Positions 17,399 to 27,594 are shown, counted from the first letter of the stretch. The stretch is DNA of 64,000 nucleotides from Flammeovirgaceae bacterium 311 (GCA_000597885.1 CP004371.1:5968001-6032000); one strand, 5' to 3'. Numbers and translations: made by a program. The notes: generated from the sequence alone by a model not told the origin.

Positions 17399-18943
17399 CT
17401 AATATAGTCCCTGTGCTTGAAGATTATTTAGTTTATTATTTTTAGTTATGATTGCAGGCTCGAATTTAGATCTTATCCAAATATTATAATCATAGTATTT
17501 AAGTACCTGCATCTCATATTTACTGAGTGCAATTGCCTGAACTTCCTTTTCCATCTTTTTCCATGTGAGGCGGTTTTTAGATATGCTTCTTCTTTTAGGA
17601 TCAAGCTTAATGATTTTCAGAATCAGCCATTCTATTTTTAGCACCTTACCACTTTTCTTCAAAGCTCGTTTATAAGACCTTATTTCATATTCCAAATAGC
17701 TCATATTATCTAATTCGTAATGAATGAGCAGGTGTAGTAGCCGGGATGCTTTATAGATAGAGGAATTGTTGCTGACTTTTCCTAATGTCATAATCACATT
17801 AATGTGCTGATTAGATTTTTGAAATTCCTTTAGATAAAAGAATGTTAGTGCCGCATAATAATGTAGTTCCATCAGTTTCTCGTAGTTGCTAAAGTTAGAA
17901 TTCGTTAATAATACGGATGGAATAAAGTTCACTAGTTGCTTGGCCTCATACAACTTATTTTGGTTAACCAAAACATATAAACTGTAGATGTAAATTATCT
18001 GCTTGGCATTTGCCTGAAAGTGTTCCGGATACTCTTGTTTAAGGAGTTTTTCTACCTTATTAATAAAATATTCCATTTCATTGAAATACCTGATGGTTCT
18101 TAAGCTATCTAAAATTCCTTCCAGAGCAGAGAGGTAATCATAGGGGGGGAAGTTCCAAATGGATTCATTCAGCTCAAACAAGCTATTAAGTTCTTTGAAT
18201 GATTTCAATGATGATGTATAGTCGCCTACGCTGATAAAAAAGAAAGACTGGAATAAGAGATAAAGCTTTTGTGATTCAAAATTATCCTGAGATCCTCTTG
18301 TAGTCAGACTAAGTTCACTAATTAACAAATCGTTGAGCTTTGTTTTATCAGTGTCCGAAATGGAGTTCCCAGCATTAATTACTCTGTGCCTAAGTAATTC
18401 AAAAAGCGTATAATGCTCCTGGATCTGGTGCATGAGTCTCAGAGTACTCTTCGCCTTCATTTGCATGTCTACCAAATCTTGTTCGGTCATCCCTGAAAAA
18501 CCTGATTCCGACCAGTAATTAAGTTCAAGCCGGCAAGCCTGGTAGTGGGTGATATTATCCTGAAGTTCATCTGAAAGCTTTTGTGCCCTTTTTAATTCCT
18601 TGTAACCTTCCTGTAGTAATGAACGCTCAAAAAGCACTTTGGTCCTCATCAGACTATTGTATTGTTGAAACCATTTATCATGTGAGGTTCTGATTTGAAT
18701 CAAAGAATCAGTAGTTACACGTAACAGGTACTGTGCTGTATTCTCAAATGACTTGTTAGGATGCTTTTTCTTGAACTGGGATTTTACCCATTCAGACTCA
18801 CCATTCAAAGGTGCCTGATCAATAATTTCAAATAGATCGAGATAATCCTTTGGACCAGATTGCTTTTTACAATAAAGCTTAAAACTTCGTTTCTCAGGCC
18901 CTGATAAAGTTTTTACCAACTGGATCAATTCATTTTTTATCAT
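17399..18943 (-). CDS. Unrecognised 514-residue helical protein, divergent from ribose locus
   Basis: No catalytic motif or signal peptide, so probably cytoplasmic. The N-terminal ~75 residues (LVKTLSGPEKRSFKLYCKKQ ...) look like a compact helical domain. The remainder is a run of amphipathic helices with TPR-like spacing, and the C-terminus is lysine-rich. It is transcribed divergently from ribokinase across a 184-bp AT-rich gap, a position typical of a local regulator or sensor, but no DNA-binding domain can be named with confidence. Base composition is more AT-rich than in its neighbours. Confidence 0.7.
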   Translation of the reverse strand: MIKNELIQLVKTLSGPEKRSFKLYCKKQSGPKDYLDLFEIIDQAPLNGESEWVKSQFKKKHPNKSFENTAQYLLRVTTDSLIQIRTSHDKWFQQYNSLMRTKVLFERSLLQEGYKELKRAQKLSDELQDNITHYQACRLELNYWSESGFSGMTEQDLVDMQMKAKSTLRLMHQIQEHYTLFELLRHRVINAGNSISDTDKTKLNDLLISELSLTTRGSQDNFESQKLYLLFQSFFFISVGDYTSSLKSFKELNSLFELNESIWNFPPYDYLSALEGILDSLRTIRYFNEMEYFINKVEKLLKQEYPEHFQANAKQIIYIYSLYVLVNQNKLYEAKQLVNFIPSVLLTNSNFSNYEKLMELHYYAALTFFYLKEFQKSNQHINVIMTLGKVSNNSSIYKASRLLHLLIHYELDNMSYLEYEIRSYKRALKKSGKVLKIEWLILKIIKLDPKRRSISKNRLTWKKMEKEVQAIALSKYEMQVLKYYDYNIWIRSKFEPAIITKNNKLNNLQAQGLY

Positions 18944-19062
18944 TTAACTATCATGATTATGTGAAATGAGATATTATACAATTCGTAATATGCTGATTAG
19001 CAGTAAATTATAAAAATTTATATTTATTATTTTGTAATCAGGATTAATAAATATAAAGAAAT

Positions 19063-19098
19063 TTTGCCAAATCAGTGCAATCGTTTTCGGTACATTTG
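19063..19098 (+). promoter_or_regulatory. Candidate Bacteroidota promoter for the ribose locus
   Basis: TACATTTG at 19091-19098 fits the Bacteroidota -7 consensus TAnnTTTG, with a TTTG -33 element at 19063-19066. The spacer is 24 bp, slightly longer than usual. It lies 30 bp upstream of the ribokinase ATG in the divergent gap. Confidence 0.45.
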
Positions 19099-19127
19099 AT
19101 CTAAATATTCAATGATAATCTTTAAAA

Positions 19128-20069
19128 ATGAAAAGAGGCAAGATCATCGTTATTGGCAGTACCAATATGGATATGGTTGTAAAGACTAGTCATATCCCTG
19201 TTCCTGGCGAAACTGTATTGGGAGGTTCATTCTTCATGAATCCTGGAGGAAAAGGAGCAAATCAGGCAGTAGCAGTGGCTCGCCTTGGTGGTGCTGCCAC
19301 CTTTATAACTAAAGTCGGTAATGACATTTTTGGTAAACAATCAACACAGTTGTTCGATGAAGAAGGCGTTGATACGGTAGGATTACTATCTGATAATAAG
19401 AATCCATCCGGAGTGGCTTTAATTACAGTTGATGCATTTGGAGAAAACAGTATTGTTGTGGCATCAGGAGCAAATGCCAATTTAACTCCTACTGATGTAG
19501 AGAGGGTCATTGGTAAAGTATTCACCAATGCAGAGATCATGTTGGTGCAACTGGAAATACCTATGGAGACCGTAAAATTTGCGGTTGAGTACGCTGCCGC
19601 TCAGGGGATAAAAGTTATCCTTAATCCTGCTCCTGCTAATACCTTAGTTTCAGAACTGTTTCGCTATATAGATATTATTACCCCAAATACTAACGAGGCA
19701 GAAATGTTAACGGGAATTGCAGTAACTGATATGCTAACGGCAAAGCAGGCAGCAGAATCATTGCATGAGCAGGGGGTGAAGAACGTAGTAATTACCTTGG
19801 GCAAAATGGGTGCAGGCCTTTTGCAGGGAGGAAAATTTTATGCCGTACCTGCGCCGATTGTTGAAGCAGTGGATACAACTGCCGCAGGAGATGTTTTTAA
19901 TGGCGCCCTGGCTGTGGCAATTGCGGAAGGTAAAGAGTTGGTGAATGCGGTCTATTTTGCCTGCCAGGCTTCTTCTATGACGGTAACCAGGATGGGTGCC
20001 CAGTCTTCAATTCCATACCGGAATGAATTGATTCTTCAAAGTTTTCCAAGCCTAGTACCTATCAATTAA
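19128..20069 (+). CDS. rbsK: Ribokinase (PfkB family)
   Basis: 313 residues, the normal length for ribokinase. It carries both PfkB signatures: the N-terminal sugar-binding GGKGANQAVA segment after NMDMV and the C-terminal DTTAAGDVFNGALAVA with the anion hole and catalytic base D255. It phosphorylates D-ribose to ribose-5-phosphate with ATP in the cytoplasm. First gene of the plus-strand locus, 31 bp before the transporter, suggesting co-transcription. The surrounding sugar genes favour ribose over other PfkB substrates such as fructose or nucleosides. Confidence 0.92.
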   Translation: MKRGKIIVIGSTNMDMVVKTSHIPVPGETVLGGSFFMNPGGKGANQAVAVARLGGAATFITKVGNDIFGKQSTQLFDEEGVDTVGLLSDNKNPSGVALITVDAFGENSIVVASGANANLTPTDVERVIGKVFTNAEIMLVQLEIPMETVKFAVEYAAAQGIKVILNPAPANTLVSELFRYIDIITPNTNEAEMLTGIAVTDMLTAKQAAESLHEQGVKNVVITLGKMGAGLLQGGKFYAVPAPIVEAVDTTAAGDVFNGALAVAIAEGKELVNAVYFACQASSMTVTRMGAQSSIPYRNELILQSFPSLVPIN

Positions 20070-20100
20070 TATAAGGATCCACATACCTAAAAAGGTTACT

Positions 20101-21105
20101 ATGTTCATTGTAGAAAGTTATTCTCTCGCTGTTATATTTTGCTTTGTTACCATGCTTTGCTGGGGCTCATGGGCCAATACGCAAAAATTAGTACAAGATG
20201 AATGGCGCTTTGAGCTCTTTTACTGGGATTATGTACTGGGCATTCTGCTCTTTTCACTTATCGCAGCTTTTACATTAGGTAGTTTAGGTGAAAATGGAAG
20301 AGCATTTCTGGCAGACCTTTCACAGGCAAACGCAGAAAATCTAAGGAGTGCTTTTATCGGTGGTATCGTTTTCAACCTGGCTAATATTTTACTAACCGCT
20401 GCCATTGCCAGCGCCGGAATGTCTGTGGCCTTTCCCATTGGTATAGGTATAGCGTTAGTTTTGGGCGTGTTAATAAATTATTTTTTAGTCAACAAAGGTG
20501 ATCCTACACTACTTTTTATGGGGGTCGCCTTAATTGTTGTAGCCATTGTACTCAATGCTTTGGCTTACAGAAAAGCCTCCAAGACGATAAACAGAGCAAG
20601 CCTAAAATGGATCCTGGTATCAATCATAGCCGGTATTTTGATGTCGTTGTTTTACCCGTTCATCGCTGTTAGCATGGACCTGGAAAACTTTGTAACACCT
20701 GCTGCCGGTAAGATGACGCCCTATACAGCATTTGTCATTTTTGCACTTGGTATCGTTGCCAGTAATCTTCTGTTCAACAGCATTATGATGAGGAGGCCAC
20801 TAGAAGGTTCACCACTTTCATATGCTGATTACTTCCGGGGAAGGCCTGGGGTACACCTTGTGGGACTAATGGGAGGAGCTATTTGGGCATTGGGTAACTT
20901 ATTTAACCTTATTGCTGCCGGTAAAGCTGGTCCTGCAATTTCCTATGGTCTGGGGCAGGGAGCTACTTTGGTAGCAGCGCTGTGGGGAGTTGTTGTATGG
21001 AAGGAGTTTGAACATGCTCCCCGTGGGGTTATGCCCCTCATTACCAGTATGTTCATTTTATTTGTTCTGGGTTTAGGGTTAATCATTTATTCAGGAGGTT
21101 CTTAA
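20101..21105 (+). CDS. GRP-family sugar transporter (DMT superfamily), likely ribose permease
   Basis: 334 residues with ten predicted membrane segments. The N-terminus LCWGSWANTQKL and the segment AGMSVAFPIGIGIALVLGVLINYF match the glucose/ribose porter family within the drug/metabolite transporter superfamily (relatives include RbsU). It probably imports the free sugar across the inner membrane for the adjacent ribokinase. Tight spacing to ribokinase and to the SusC gene downstream supports a shared operon. Specificity for ribose is inferred from context only. Confidence 0.85.
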   Translation: MFIVESYSLAVIFCFVTMLCWGSWANTQKLVQDEWRFELFYWDYVLGILLFSLIAAFTLGSLGENGRAFLADLSQANAENLRSAFIGGIVFNLANILLTAAIASAGMSVAFPIGIGIALVLGVLINYFLVNKGDPTLLFMGVALIVVAIVLNALAYRKASKTINRASLKWILVSIIAGILMSLFYPFIAVSMDLENFVTPAAGKMTPYTAFVIFALGIVASNLLFNSIMMRRPLEGSPLSYADYFRGRPGVHLVGLMGGAIWALGNLFNLIAAGKAGPAISYGLGQGATLVAALWGVVVWKEFEHAPRGVMPLITSMFILFVLGLGLIIYSGGS

Positions 21106-21206
21106 GCAAGATCTATAAGACTTAAGAAAATCAGTAATTTTTTAAAGGCAAGTAACTATAGCTTGATATGTATAAACATTCTTACAATACTCAAAACCAT
21201 ATTCAT

Positions 21207-24200
21207 ATGAAAACCTACTTATGTTCGCAGCGGAGGTTAAATCTGCTCTTTGATTTGTGCGGCGTTCTGCACAGAAGTGTAAGTTTCTGGTTACGACAGG
21301 ATAGGCCATACCGTTTAATAAAAGCCTTGGGTTATATACTCGTAATCTGCTTTTTACAGGGGGCGTCTACAAATGTATATGCTCAACAGCAAAGGGTTAT
21401 AGTATCGGGATCTGTAACAGATGAGAATGGACAGGCGTTGCTGGGAGCTACCGTTACTCAAAAGGGAACATCAAACGGTACGGTGGTCAATACAGATGGC
21501 AGGTATACTATTGAGGTTCCTGGTGAGGATGCTGTTCTAGTGTACTCTTTTTTAGGATATGATAACCAGGAGATTACGGTAGGATCGAGAACTACAATAA
21601 ATGTGACGCTAGCAGAAAGCATTAGCGAACTGGACGAAGTTGTTGTAGTGGGTTATGGTACTCAGAAGAAAGTAAGCATGACCAGTGCTGTCAGTCAGGT
21701 AGAGGGAGAAGATCTGGAAAGAATGACAACCTCCAATGTGCAGCAGTCATTACAAGGGCAAATAAGTGGATTGACGATATTAGATGAAGGAGCAGCACCG
21801 GGTAAGGAAAATATTCATATGCGTATAAGAGGCATCACTACATTAAGTGGTCAAAACAGCCCCTTAGTAATCGTTGATGGTGTAGAACAGCCCATTACAA
21901 ATCTCAATCCGGCTGATATTGAATCTATTTCTGTTCTGAAAGATGCTTCTTCTACGGCAATCTATGGCTCAAGGGCAGCGAATGGTGTTGTGTTGGTTAC
22001 TACTAAAAGAGCCAAAGAAAACAAGTTATCTGTTACTTATAACGGCTATTATGGTGTGCAAAGAAGTAATAACACCCCTGAGCATATGGGCTTAGAAGAT
22101 TATATGCGTCTCCAAAACATAGCTTGGACAAACTCTACAGGATCTCCAATATATACAGAAGAACATATTCAGGAGTATGTAAACGCAACAGACCGATTGA
22201 AATACCCATTGCCCAATACCTGGTATGATGCTGTGTTGCGTCCAGGCCCACAAATTGAGAATTCACTATCTATCAGCGGGGGTAGCGATCTTATAAAGTC
22301 ACGATTGAGCCTTCGCTACAGAGACCAGGAAGGAATCATTGCTAATTCTGGTGCGAAAATAGCCGAAATGCGTTTGAATACTGACTTTAAGGTTTCACCT
22401 AAAATCAATATATCAACAGATATAAACTACCGGCACAATAACATTCTGTCACCTGTCGATGAATGGATTGTGTTTTATTCAATGTTGCAAACATCTCAGT
22501 GGACGGTACCTCAATATCCTGATGGAACCTATGGTATCAGTTCAGACGGACATAATCCACTGATGTACTCCGAAATAGCTGGTACCTCTAGAACACAAAA
22601 TGAATATATTTTAGGAAATGTTAGAGGAGAATGGGATATCGTTAAGGGTTTAAAATTTTCTACTCAACTCACTGCGCGTTTAGATAGAACAAACGGTAAG
22701 AACTACAGAAATCGTTATGAAGTGAGAGATTATTATAACCCCGATATTATCGCTAAGTCAGTACCTATAAATAGCCTGACAGAAGTGAGAAACGATGTCA
22801 GGGAGTTTACAATCAATAACCTACTAAACTATTCAAACACAATAGGGAGTCATTATTTTAATGTTTTAGCAGGTTACTCACAAATACAAAACGAAGGCAG
22901 TAATTTAAATGCATATCGGCAAAACTTTTACAATAATGATATTCAATCGATTGGTCAGGGCGCAAACGATGCCACCAAAAATAATAACGGTAATGAATAT
23001 GGCTGGGGCTTGCGCTCCTATTTTAGCCGGGTAAACTATTCCTACCGAGACAAATATCTATTGGAAGCCAATGGCCGTTTCGATGGATCTTCAAGATTCC
23101 TGGGTGATAATAAGTATAGTTTTTTCCCTTCATTCTCTGCTGGCTGGCGTGTATCCGAAGAAAACTTCTGGGGTGAAATAGGTAATCTGATGAATGAATT
23201 AAAGTTCAGAGGGTCCTGGGGGAAAACTGGTAATCAGGCAGTAGCACTTTATAGCGGTATTCCTACTTTAGGCAGTACAACATATTCTTTTAGTGGTGTT
23301 CCTGTGCGTGGTTTTGCACAGTATCAAATGGCAAATGAAGACCTTACCTGGGAAACCACCACACAAACTAACGTAGGTGTAGATGCGCAATTCTTTAATA
23401 ACAGAATCTCATTAAGTGTAGATTACTATAATAAAGTAACAGATGACATACTACTGCAGTTGCCTGTTCCTGGTATAATAGGCTTGTCTGCCCCACCTCA
23501 AAATGCAGGCAGGGTAGATAACAAAGGCTGGGAATTCTTGCTGGGAGCGCAAAATAACTTTGGTAAGCTTTATGTTAATGCCAATGTTAATTTCAGCTAT
23601 AATAAAAATACAGTAGTAGACCTTGCTGGAACAGGCCCTTACATCTCTTCTTTTGGCAATGAAACACGCTGGATCACAGCAGAGGGTTATCCTATTGAAA
23701 CCTTCTGGGGATACAGAACAGATGGCTTATTCCAGACGCAGGAAGAGGTAGATAACTATCCGACATTGTTTTCTGGTACCGCACCCGGTGATGTAAAGTA
23801 TGTAGATTTGAACGAAGACGGTATAATTTCTGCCGATGATATGACCTATTTAGGACAAAGCTTTCCTAAATATAATTTTGGATCTAACCTGAATTTCTCT
23901 TACGGAGGTTTTAATCTGAATTTACTATTCCAGGGCGCTGCCGGAGCTCAAACTCGTGTTGGTGGAGCGCTTATAGAAATGGGCATATGGGGTGGCTTTA
24001 CCCATGAGATTATCACTGATAATTACTGGACACCCGAAAACCCCGATGCACGTTTCCCAAGACCTCTTAAGTATGACCTCAGGAACTTTCACTTTTCTGA
24101 TAAAGACTTGATGGATAGGTCGTACCTGCGTTTAAAGAACATACGGCTTGGCTACGAAATACCGGCTACTTTGATAGAAAGGGTAGGCCTCAGCAGGTTT

Positions 24201-24344
24201 GAAGTGTATGTGGCTAGTACGAACTTGCTAACCTTCTCTGAATTGAACGAGTGGAATATCGATCCGGAAACGAATGATGGCACACGTACAGAAGCCTATC
24301 CTCAGACTTCGATAAGTACGATTGGTGTAAATATCCAATTCTAA
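21207..24344 (+). CDS. SusC/RagA TonB-linked outer membrane receptor
   Basis: 1045 residues from the ATG at 21207; an in-frame ATG at 21168 would add 13 residues before the signal-like region ALGYILVICFLQG...VYAQ. A CarboxypepD_reg-like domain follows (VSGSVTDENGQALLGATV), then ELDEVVVVGYGTQKK, the SusC-family signature preceding the plug domain, the plug (LVIVDGVEQPITNLNPADIESISVLKDASSTAIYGSRAANGVVLVTTK) and a 22-strand-type barrel ending in a terminal aromatic (IGVNIQF). It imports oligomers through the outer membrane with the SusD partner encoded next. Confidence 0.96.
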   Translation: MKTYLCSQRRLNLLFDLCGVLHRSVSFWLRQDRPYRLIKALGYILVICFLQGASTNVYAQQQRVIVSGSVTDENGQALLGATVTQKGTSNGTVVNTDGRYTIEVPGEDAVLVYSFLGYDNQEITVGSRTTINVTLAESISELDEVVVVGYGTQKKVSMTSAVSQVEGEDLERMTTSNVQQSLQGQISGLTILDEGAAPGKENIHMRIRGITTLSGQNSPLVIVDGVEQPITNLNPADIESISVLKDASSTAIYGSRAANGVVLVTTKRAKENKLSVTYNGYYGVQRSNNTPEHMGLEDYMRLQNIAWTNSTGSPIYTEEHIQEYVNATDRLKYPLPNTWYDAVLRPGPQIENSLSISGGSDLIKSRLSLRYRDQEGIIANSGAKIAEMRLNTDFKVSPKINISTDINYRHNNILSPVDEWIVFYSMLQTSQWTVPQYPDGTYGISSDGHNPLMYSEIAGTSRTQNEYILGNVRGEWDIVKGLKFSTQLTARLDRTNGKNYRNRYEVRDYYNPDIIAKSVPINSLTEVRNDVREFTINNLLNYSNTIGSHYFNVLAGYSQIQNEGSNLNAYRQNFYNNDIQSIGQGANDATKNNNGNEYGWGLRSYFSRVNYSYRDKYLLEANGRFDGSSRFLGDNKYSFFPSFSAGWRVSEENFWGEIGNLMNELKFRGSWGKTGNQAVALYSGIPTLGSTTYSFSGVPVRGFAQYQMANEDLTWETTTQTNVGVDAQFFNNRISLSVDYYNKVTDDILLQLPVPGIIGLSAPPQNAGRVDNKGWEFLLGAQNNFGKLYVNANVNFSYNKNTVVDLAGTGPYISSFGNETRWITAEGYPIETFWGYRTDGLFQTQEEVDNYPTLFSGTAPGDVKYVDLNEDGIISADDMTYLGQSFPKYNFGSNLNFSYGGFNLNLLFQGAAGAQTRVGGALIEMGIWGGFTHEIITDNYWTPENPDARFPRPLKYDLRNFHFSDKDLMDRSYLRLKNIRLGYEIPATLIERVGLSRFEVYVASTNLLTFSELNEWNIDPETNDGTRTEAYPQTSISTIGVNIQF

Positions 24345-24382
24345 CCTTCTTATCGATTGGTAAATCATAAAATTAGAACCAG

Positions 24383-25960
24383 ATGAAGAATCTAAAATAC
24401 ATATTTCTGTCTATCATAGCAGCCACTTTAGTTCAGGGCTGTAATGAAGATTTGTTAGAAACCATTCCCAATGATCGCGTTTCCTCAGAAATCTTTTGGC
24501 AATCCGATGATGACGCCATCGCTGCAGCAAACGCTGTTTATACATATTTGCCAGGTTTGGAAAACACTGTTAATTGGGATGGTATGTCAGACATTGCACA
24601 TATTACCCTGATGTGGAGAAGTGAATCCATTATAGAAAAAGGGTCATTTGATGCCTCTATTGATAAGGTGAATTACGAATGGGATGTGGCTTATCAGGGC
24701 ATACAAACCGCAAATACTTTCTTAGCCAACATAGACAGAGTACAAACGCTTAATCCGGAGCTGATTGATCGTTTGAAGGGTGAGGTAAGGGTGTTGAGAG
24801 CTTATCATTACATCAAACTCGCTATGTTATTCGGAGATGTGCCCCTGGTAGTGACTCCGCTTTCAATTGCGGAGGCTAGTTCCATAACCAGAACGCCTGT
24901 TAGCCAGATCTGGGATTTTATTTCTCAGGAATTTACAGAAGCCGCAGCACTGTTGCCTACTACCCAGGAGGAGAAAGGTCGGGTAACCAAAGGTACAGCG
25001 CTGGCACTAAAAGCCAGGGCTATGTTGTATGCTGAACGTTATCAGCAAGCAGCAGATGCTGCGCAGCAGGTCATGGATTTAGGGGTCTATAGTTTGTATC
25101 CTTCTTATGAAAATCTGTTTTCTTACGAAGCAGAGCACAACCAAGAGGTAATCTTAGATAACCAATTTATCAAAGATATCCGTGGCAACGGTAGTTTCAG
25201 ATATTTAGCTCCTTTCAGTCTGCAGGCCCGTGGTGAAGTGGTGCCTACCAAAAAAGCGGTAGATACCTATCAGATGGCCAATGGTAAAGATATCATGGAT
25301 CCTACGAGTGGCTTCGATCCCATGAATCCTTATGAAAACCGCGACCCCCGTTTGAGATATTCCATTTATGTATTGGGCGATATGCTGCCAAATGGTGAAA
25401 TATACAACCCACTACCAGGAAGCGGTACAGGTGATGCCATCGGCTATTCGGAAAATTCCACTCCTACAGGCTTTAACATAAAAAAATATGTGAACGAAGA
25501 AGACTTGTCTGAGCCCTGGAATAGCGGTATTAACCCTATTCTGATGCGTTATGCAGAAGTTCTGCTCATATATGCAGAAGCTAAGATTGAATTGAATCAA
25601 ATAGATGAGAGCGTGTTGGATGCGATCAATCAGGTGCGGCAACGTCCCGATGTAAACATGCCTCCAATCACATCCACATCACAGGAAGAGCTGCGGGATA
25701 TCGTAAGGGATGAGCGCATCAGAGAATTCGCTTTTGAAGGCTTAAGGTATTTCGATCTGCGACGTTGGGAGATTGCCGAAGATGTATTGCCCGGAATCAT
25801 CTATGGTATGACCTATTATTCAGAAGAAGAGGGAGATTTCGTCACAATATCGATGCCTTCCTTTGTAAAAGCATTCAATGCCGGACGTGATTATCTGTGG
25901 CCAATTCCGCAAAGTGAATTAGAGCTAAACCAGGAGTTATCACAAAATCCCGGCTGGTAA
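24383..25960 (+). CDS. SusD/RagB outer-membrane nutrient-binding lipoprotein
   Basis: 525 residues. The lipoprotein signal has the lipobox LVQGC. The SusD N-terminal region (LLETIPNDRVSSEIFW), the TPR-like helical core (LRAYHYIKLAMLFGDVPLV), and the C-terminal RYAEVLLIYAEAKIELNQ and ERIREFAFEGLRYFDLRRW segments are all present. It caps the SusC barrel and binds the glycan at the cell surface. It starts 38 bp after SusC. A strong hairpin directly downstream may reduce expression of the enzyme genes that follow. Confidence 0.96.
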   Translation: MKNLKYIFLSIIAATLVQGCNEDLLETIPNDRVSSEIFWQSDDDAIAAANAVYTYLPGLENTVNWDGMSDIAHITLMWRSESIIEKGSFDASIDKVNYEWDVAYQGIQTANTFLANIDRVQTLNPELIDRLKGEVRVLRAYHYIKLAMLFGDVPLVVTPLSIAEASSITRTPVSQIWDFISQEFTEAAALLPTTQEEKGRVTKGTALALKARAMLYAERYQQAADAAQQVMDLGVYSLYPSYENLFSYEAEHNQEVILDNQFIKDIRGNGSFRYLAPFSLQARGEVVPTKKAVDTYQMANGKDIMDPTSGFDPMNPYENRDPRLRYSIYVLGDMLPNGEIYNPLPGSGTGDAIGYSENSTPTGFNIKKYVNEEDLSEPWNSGINPILMRYAEVLLIYAEAKIELNQIDESVLDAINQVRQRPDVNMPPITSTSQEELRDIVRDERIREFAFEGLRYFDLRRWEIAEDVLPGIIYGMTYYSEEEGDFVTISMPSFVKAFNAGRDYLWPIPQSELELNQELSQNPGW

Positions 25961-25972
25961 AATGTAGACATG

Positions 25973-25999
25973 GTGCACCTGAAAACCTTTCAGGTGCAC
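25973..25999 (+). terminator. 12-bp perfect hairpin after susD
   Basis: GTGCACCTGAAA, a 3-base loop and TTTCAGGTGCAC, followed by TTT, form a perfect 12-bp stem between susD and the first ADP-ribosylglycohydrolase gene. It could be a partial terminator or an mRNA-processing/stability element. Such hairpins often let SusCD accumulate above downstream enzymes. Confidence 0.7.
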
Positions 26000-26019
26000 T
26001 TTAAACCATACCATAGAAC

Positions 26020-27594
26020 ATGAAAAAGATTTTTTTACTAGTAGCTTTTTGTGCAGTTGGAGGCAACACTTATTCCCAGGTTCAGGAACAGAAAGCATTT
26101 ACTGCCAACGAAAGGGGCAATATGGTTACTTTGTCTAAAGAAGTGATCAAGGATAAAATAAAGGGAGGCTGGGCCGGGCAAACCATCGGTGTTACCTTTG
26201 GCGGCCCAACTGAATTCAAGTATAATGGAACATTCATACAGGACTATCAGCCAATAGTCTGGTACGATGGTTACCTGAAAGAAACCATGCTTGGATGGCC
26301 CGACTTATACGATGACATTTACATGGACCTAACCTTTGTGGATGTACTTGAAAAGGAGGGTTTCAATGCACCTGTTGATTCTTTTGCCAACGCCTTTGCT
26401 TATGCTAAATATAACCTATGGCATGCCAACCAGGCCGCCCGTTATAATATACTAAGGGGTATAAAACCTCCAGAGTCAGGGCATTGGCTCAATAATCCTC
26501 ATGCAGATGATATCGATTTCCAAATAGAAGCAGACTTTCTGGGCCTGATGAGTCCTGGCATGCCAAATGCTGCTGCAACGACCAGCGATAAGATCGGACA
26601 CATCATGAACTATGGAGATGGTTGGTATGGCGGTGTTTATGTGGGCGCTATGTACAGCCTGGCTTTCATCTCAAATGATGTCAATTTTGTTGTTACGGAA
26701 GCATTGAAGACCATTCCAGAGCAGAGCCAGTTCTATCAGTGCATAAACGATGTAATCAAAGGTCATCAGCAATATCCTAATGATTGGAAGAAGACCTGGT
26801 TTGAGTTACAGAAAAAGTGGTCAGAAGATGTTGGATGTCCGGAAGGTGTGTTTGCCCCTTTAAACATAGATGCGAAGATCAATGCGGCTTATATTGTGCT
26901 GGGTCTGCTGTACGGTGAAGGCGATTATAGTAAAACACTTGAAATCTCTACCCGGGCAGGACAGGACTCTGACTGCAACCCTTCCTCGGCAGGAGGTATT
27001 TTAGGAACCATGATGGGCTACAGCAAGATACCGGATTATTGGAAAATGGGCCTGGATGAAATAGAAGACATGGATTTCAAGTACACTACTATGTCGCTGA
27101 ATAAGGTATATGCCATTAGCTATGGACATGCTTTGAAAATGATTGAAAGTAACGGAGGCAGTGTAGGTGAAAATAATGTTACCATCAAAACACAGGTTCC
27201 TGAACCTGTCAGATTTGAAAAGAGCTTTGAAGGACTGTTCCCTGTCGCAAAGCAAAAAGTAATAAAGACTGAAGAATCCGACGAAATTGTGTTTGATTTT
27301 GAAGGAACAGGTTTTGCCTTAAGGGGTGCTGCTGCCAAAAAGCAACGCGATCTTCCAGATTATGTATTCAATGCTGAATTATATATTGATGGGGAAAAAG
27401 TAGAAACAGCAGCATTACCCACCAGCTATACCACACGCAGATACGAAATGTTCTGGAAATATCAGCTGCCCAATGCCAAGCATACCGTAAGGATTAAACT
27501 GCTTAATCCACATGATGATTATGATGTTAGGGTGAACGAAGCAGTGATATACTCAGATAAACCAGCTGAACAGCCAGGGACCGGGCAGCTTTAA
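26020..27594 (+). CDS. Exported ADP-ribosylglycohydrolase-family protein, copy 1
   Basis: 524 residues. A signal peptide (MKKIFLLVAFCAVGGNTYSQ) indicates export. The ADP-ribosylglycohydrolase (DraG/ARH) fold begins at KIKGGWAGQTIGVTFGG. Acidic metal-site motifs are visible: DDIYMDLTFVD, H161-A-D-D-I-D166 and T311-R-A-G-Q-D-S-D318. The ~120 C-terminal residues are a beta-sandwich-like extension (FEGTGFALRG ... KYQLPNAKHTVRIKLLNP) not found in cytoplasmic DraG, probably a ligand-binding module. It would remove ADP-ribosyl or ribosyl groups outside the cytoplasm. Strongly similar over its whole length to the gene at 30480. Confidence 0.88.
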   Translation: MKKIFLLVAFCAVGGNTYSQVQEQKAFTANERGNMVTLSKEVIKDKIKGGWAGQTIGVTFGGPTEFKYNGTFIQDYQPIVWYDGYLKETMLGWPDLYDDIYMDLTFVDVLEKEGFNAPVDSFANAFAYAKYNLWHANQAARYNILRGIKPPESGHWLNNPHADDIDFQIEADFLGLMSPGMPNAAATTSDKIGHIMNYGDGWYGGVYVGAMYSLAFISNDVNFVVTEALKTIPEQSQFYQCINDVIKGHQQYPNDWKKTWFELQKKWSEDVGCPEGVFAPLNIDAKINAAYIVLGLLYGEGDYSKTLEISTRAGQDSDCNPSSAGGILGTMMGYSKIPDYWKMGLDEIEDMDFKYTTMSLNKVYAISYGHALKMIESNGGSVGENNVTIKTQVPEPVRFEKSFEGLFPVAKQKVIKTEESDEIVFDFEGTGFALRGAAAKKQRDLPDYVFNAELYIDGEKVETAALPTSYTTRRYEMFWKYQLPNAKHTVRIKLLNPHDDYDVRVNEAVIYSDKPAEQPGTGQL

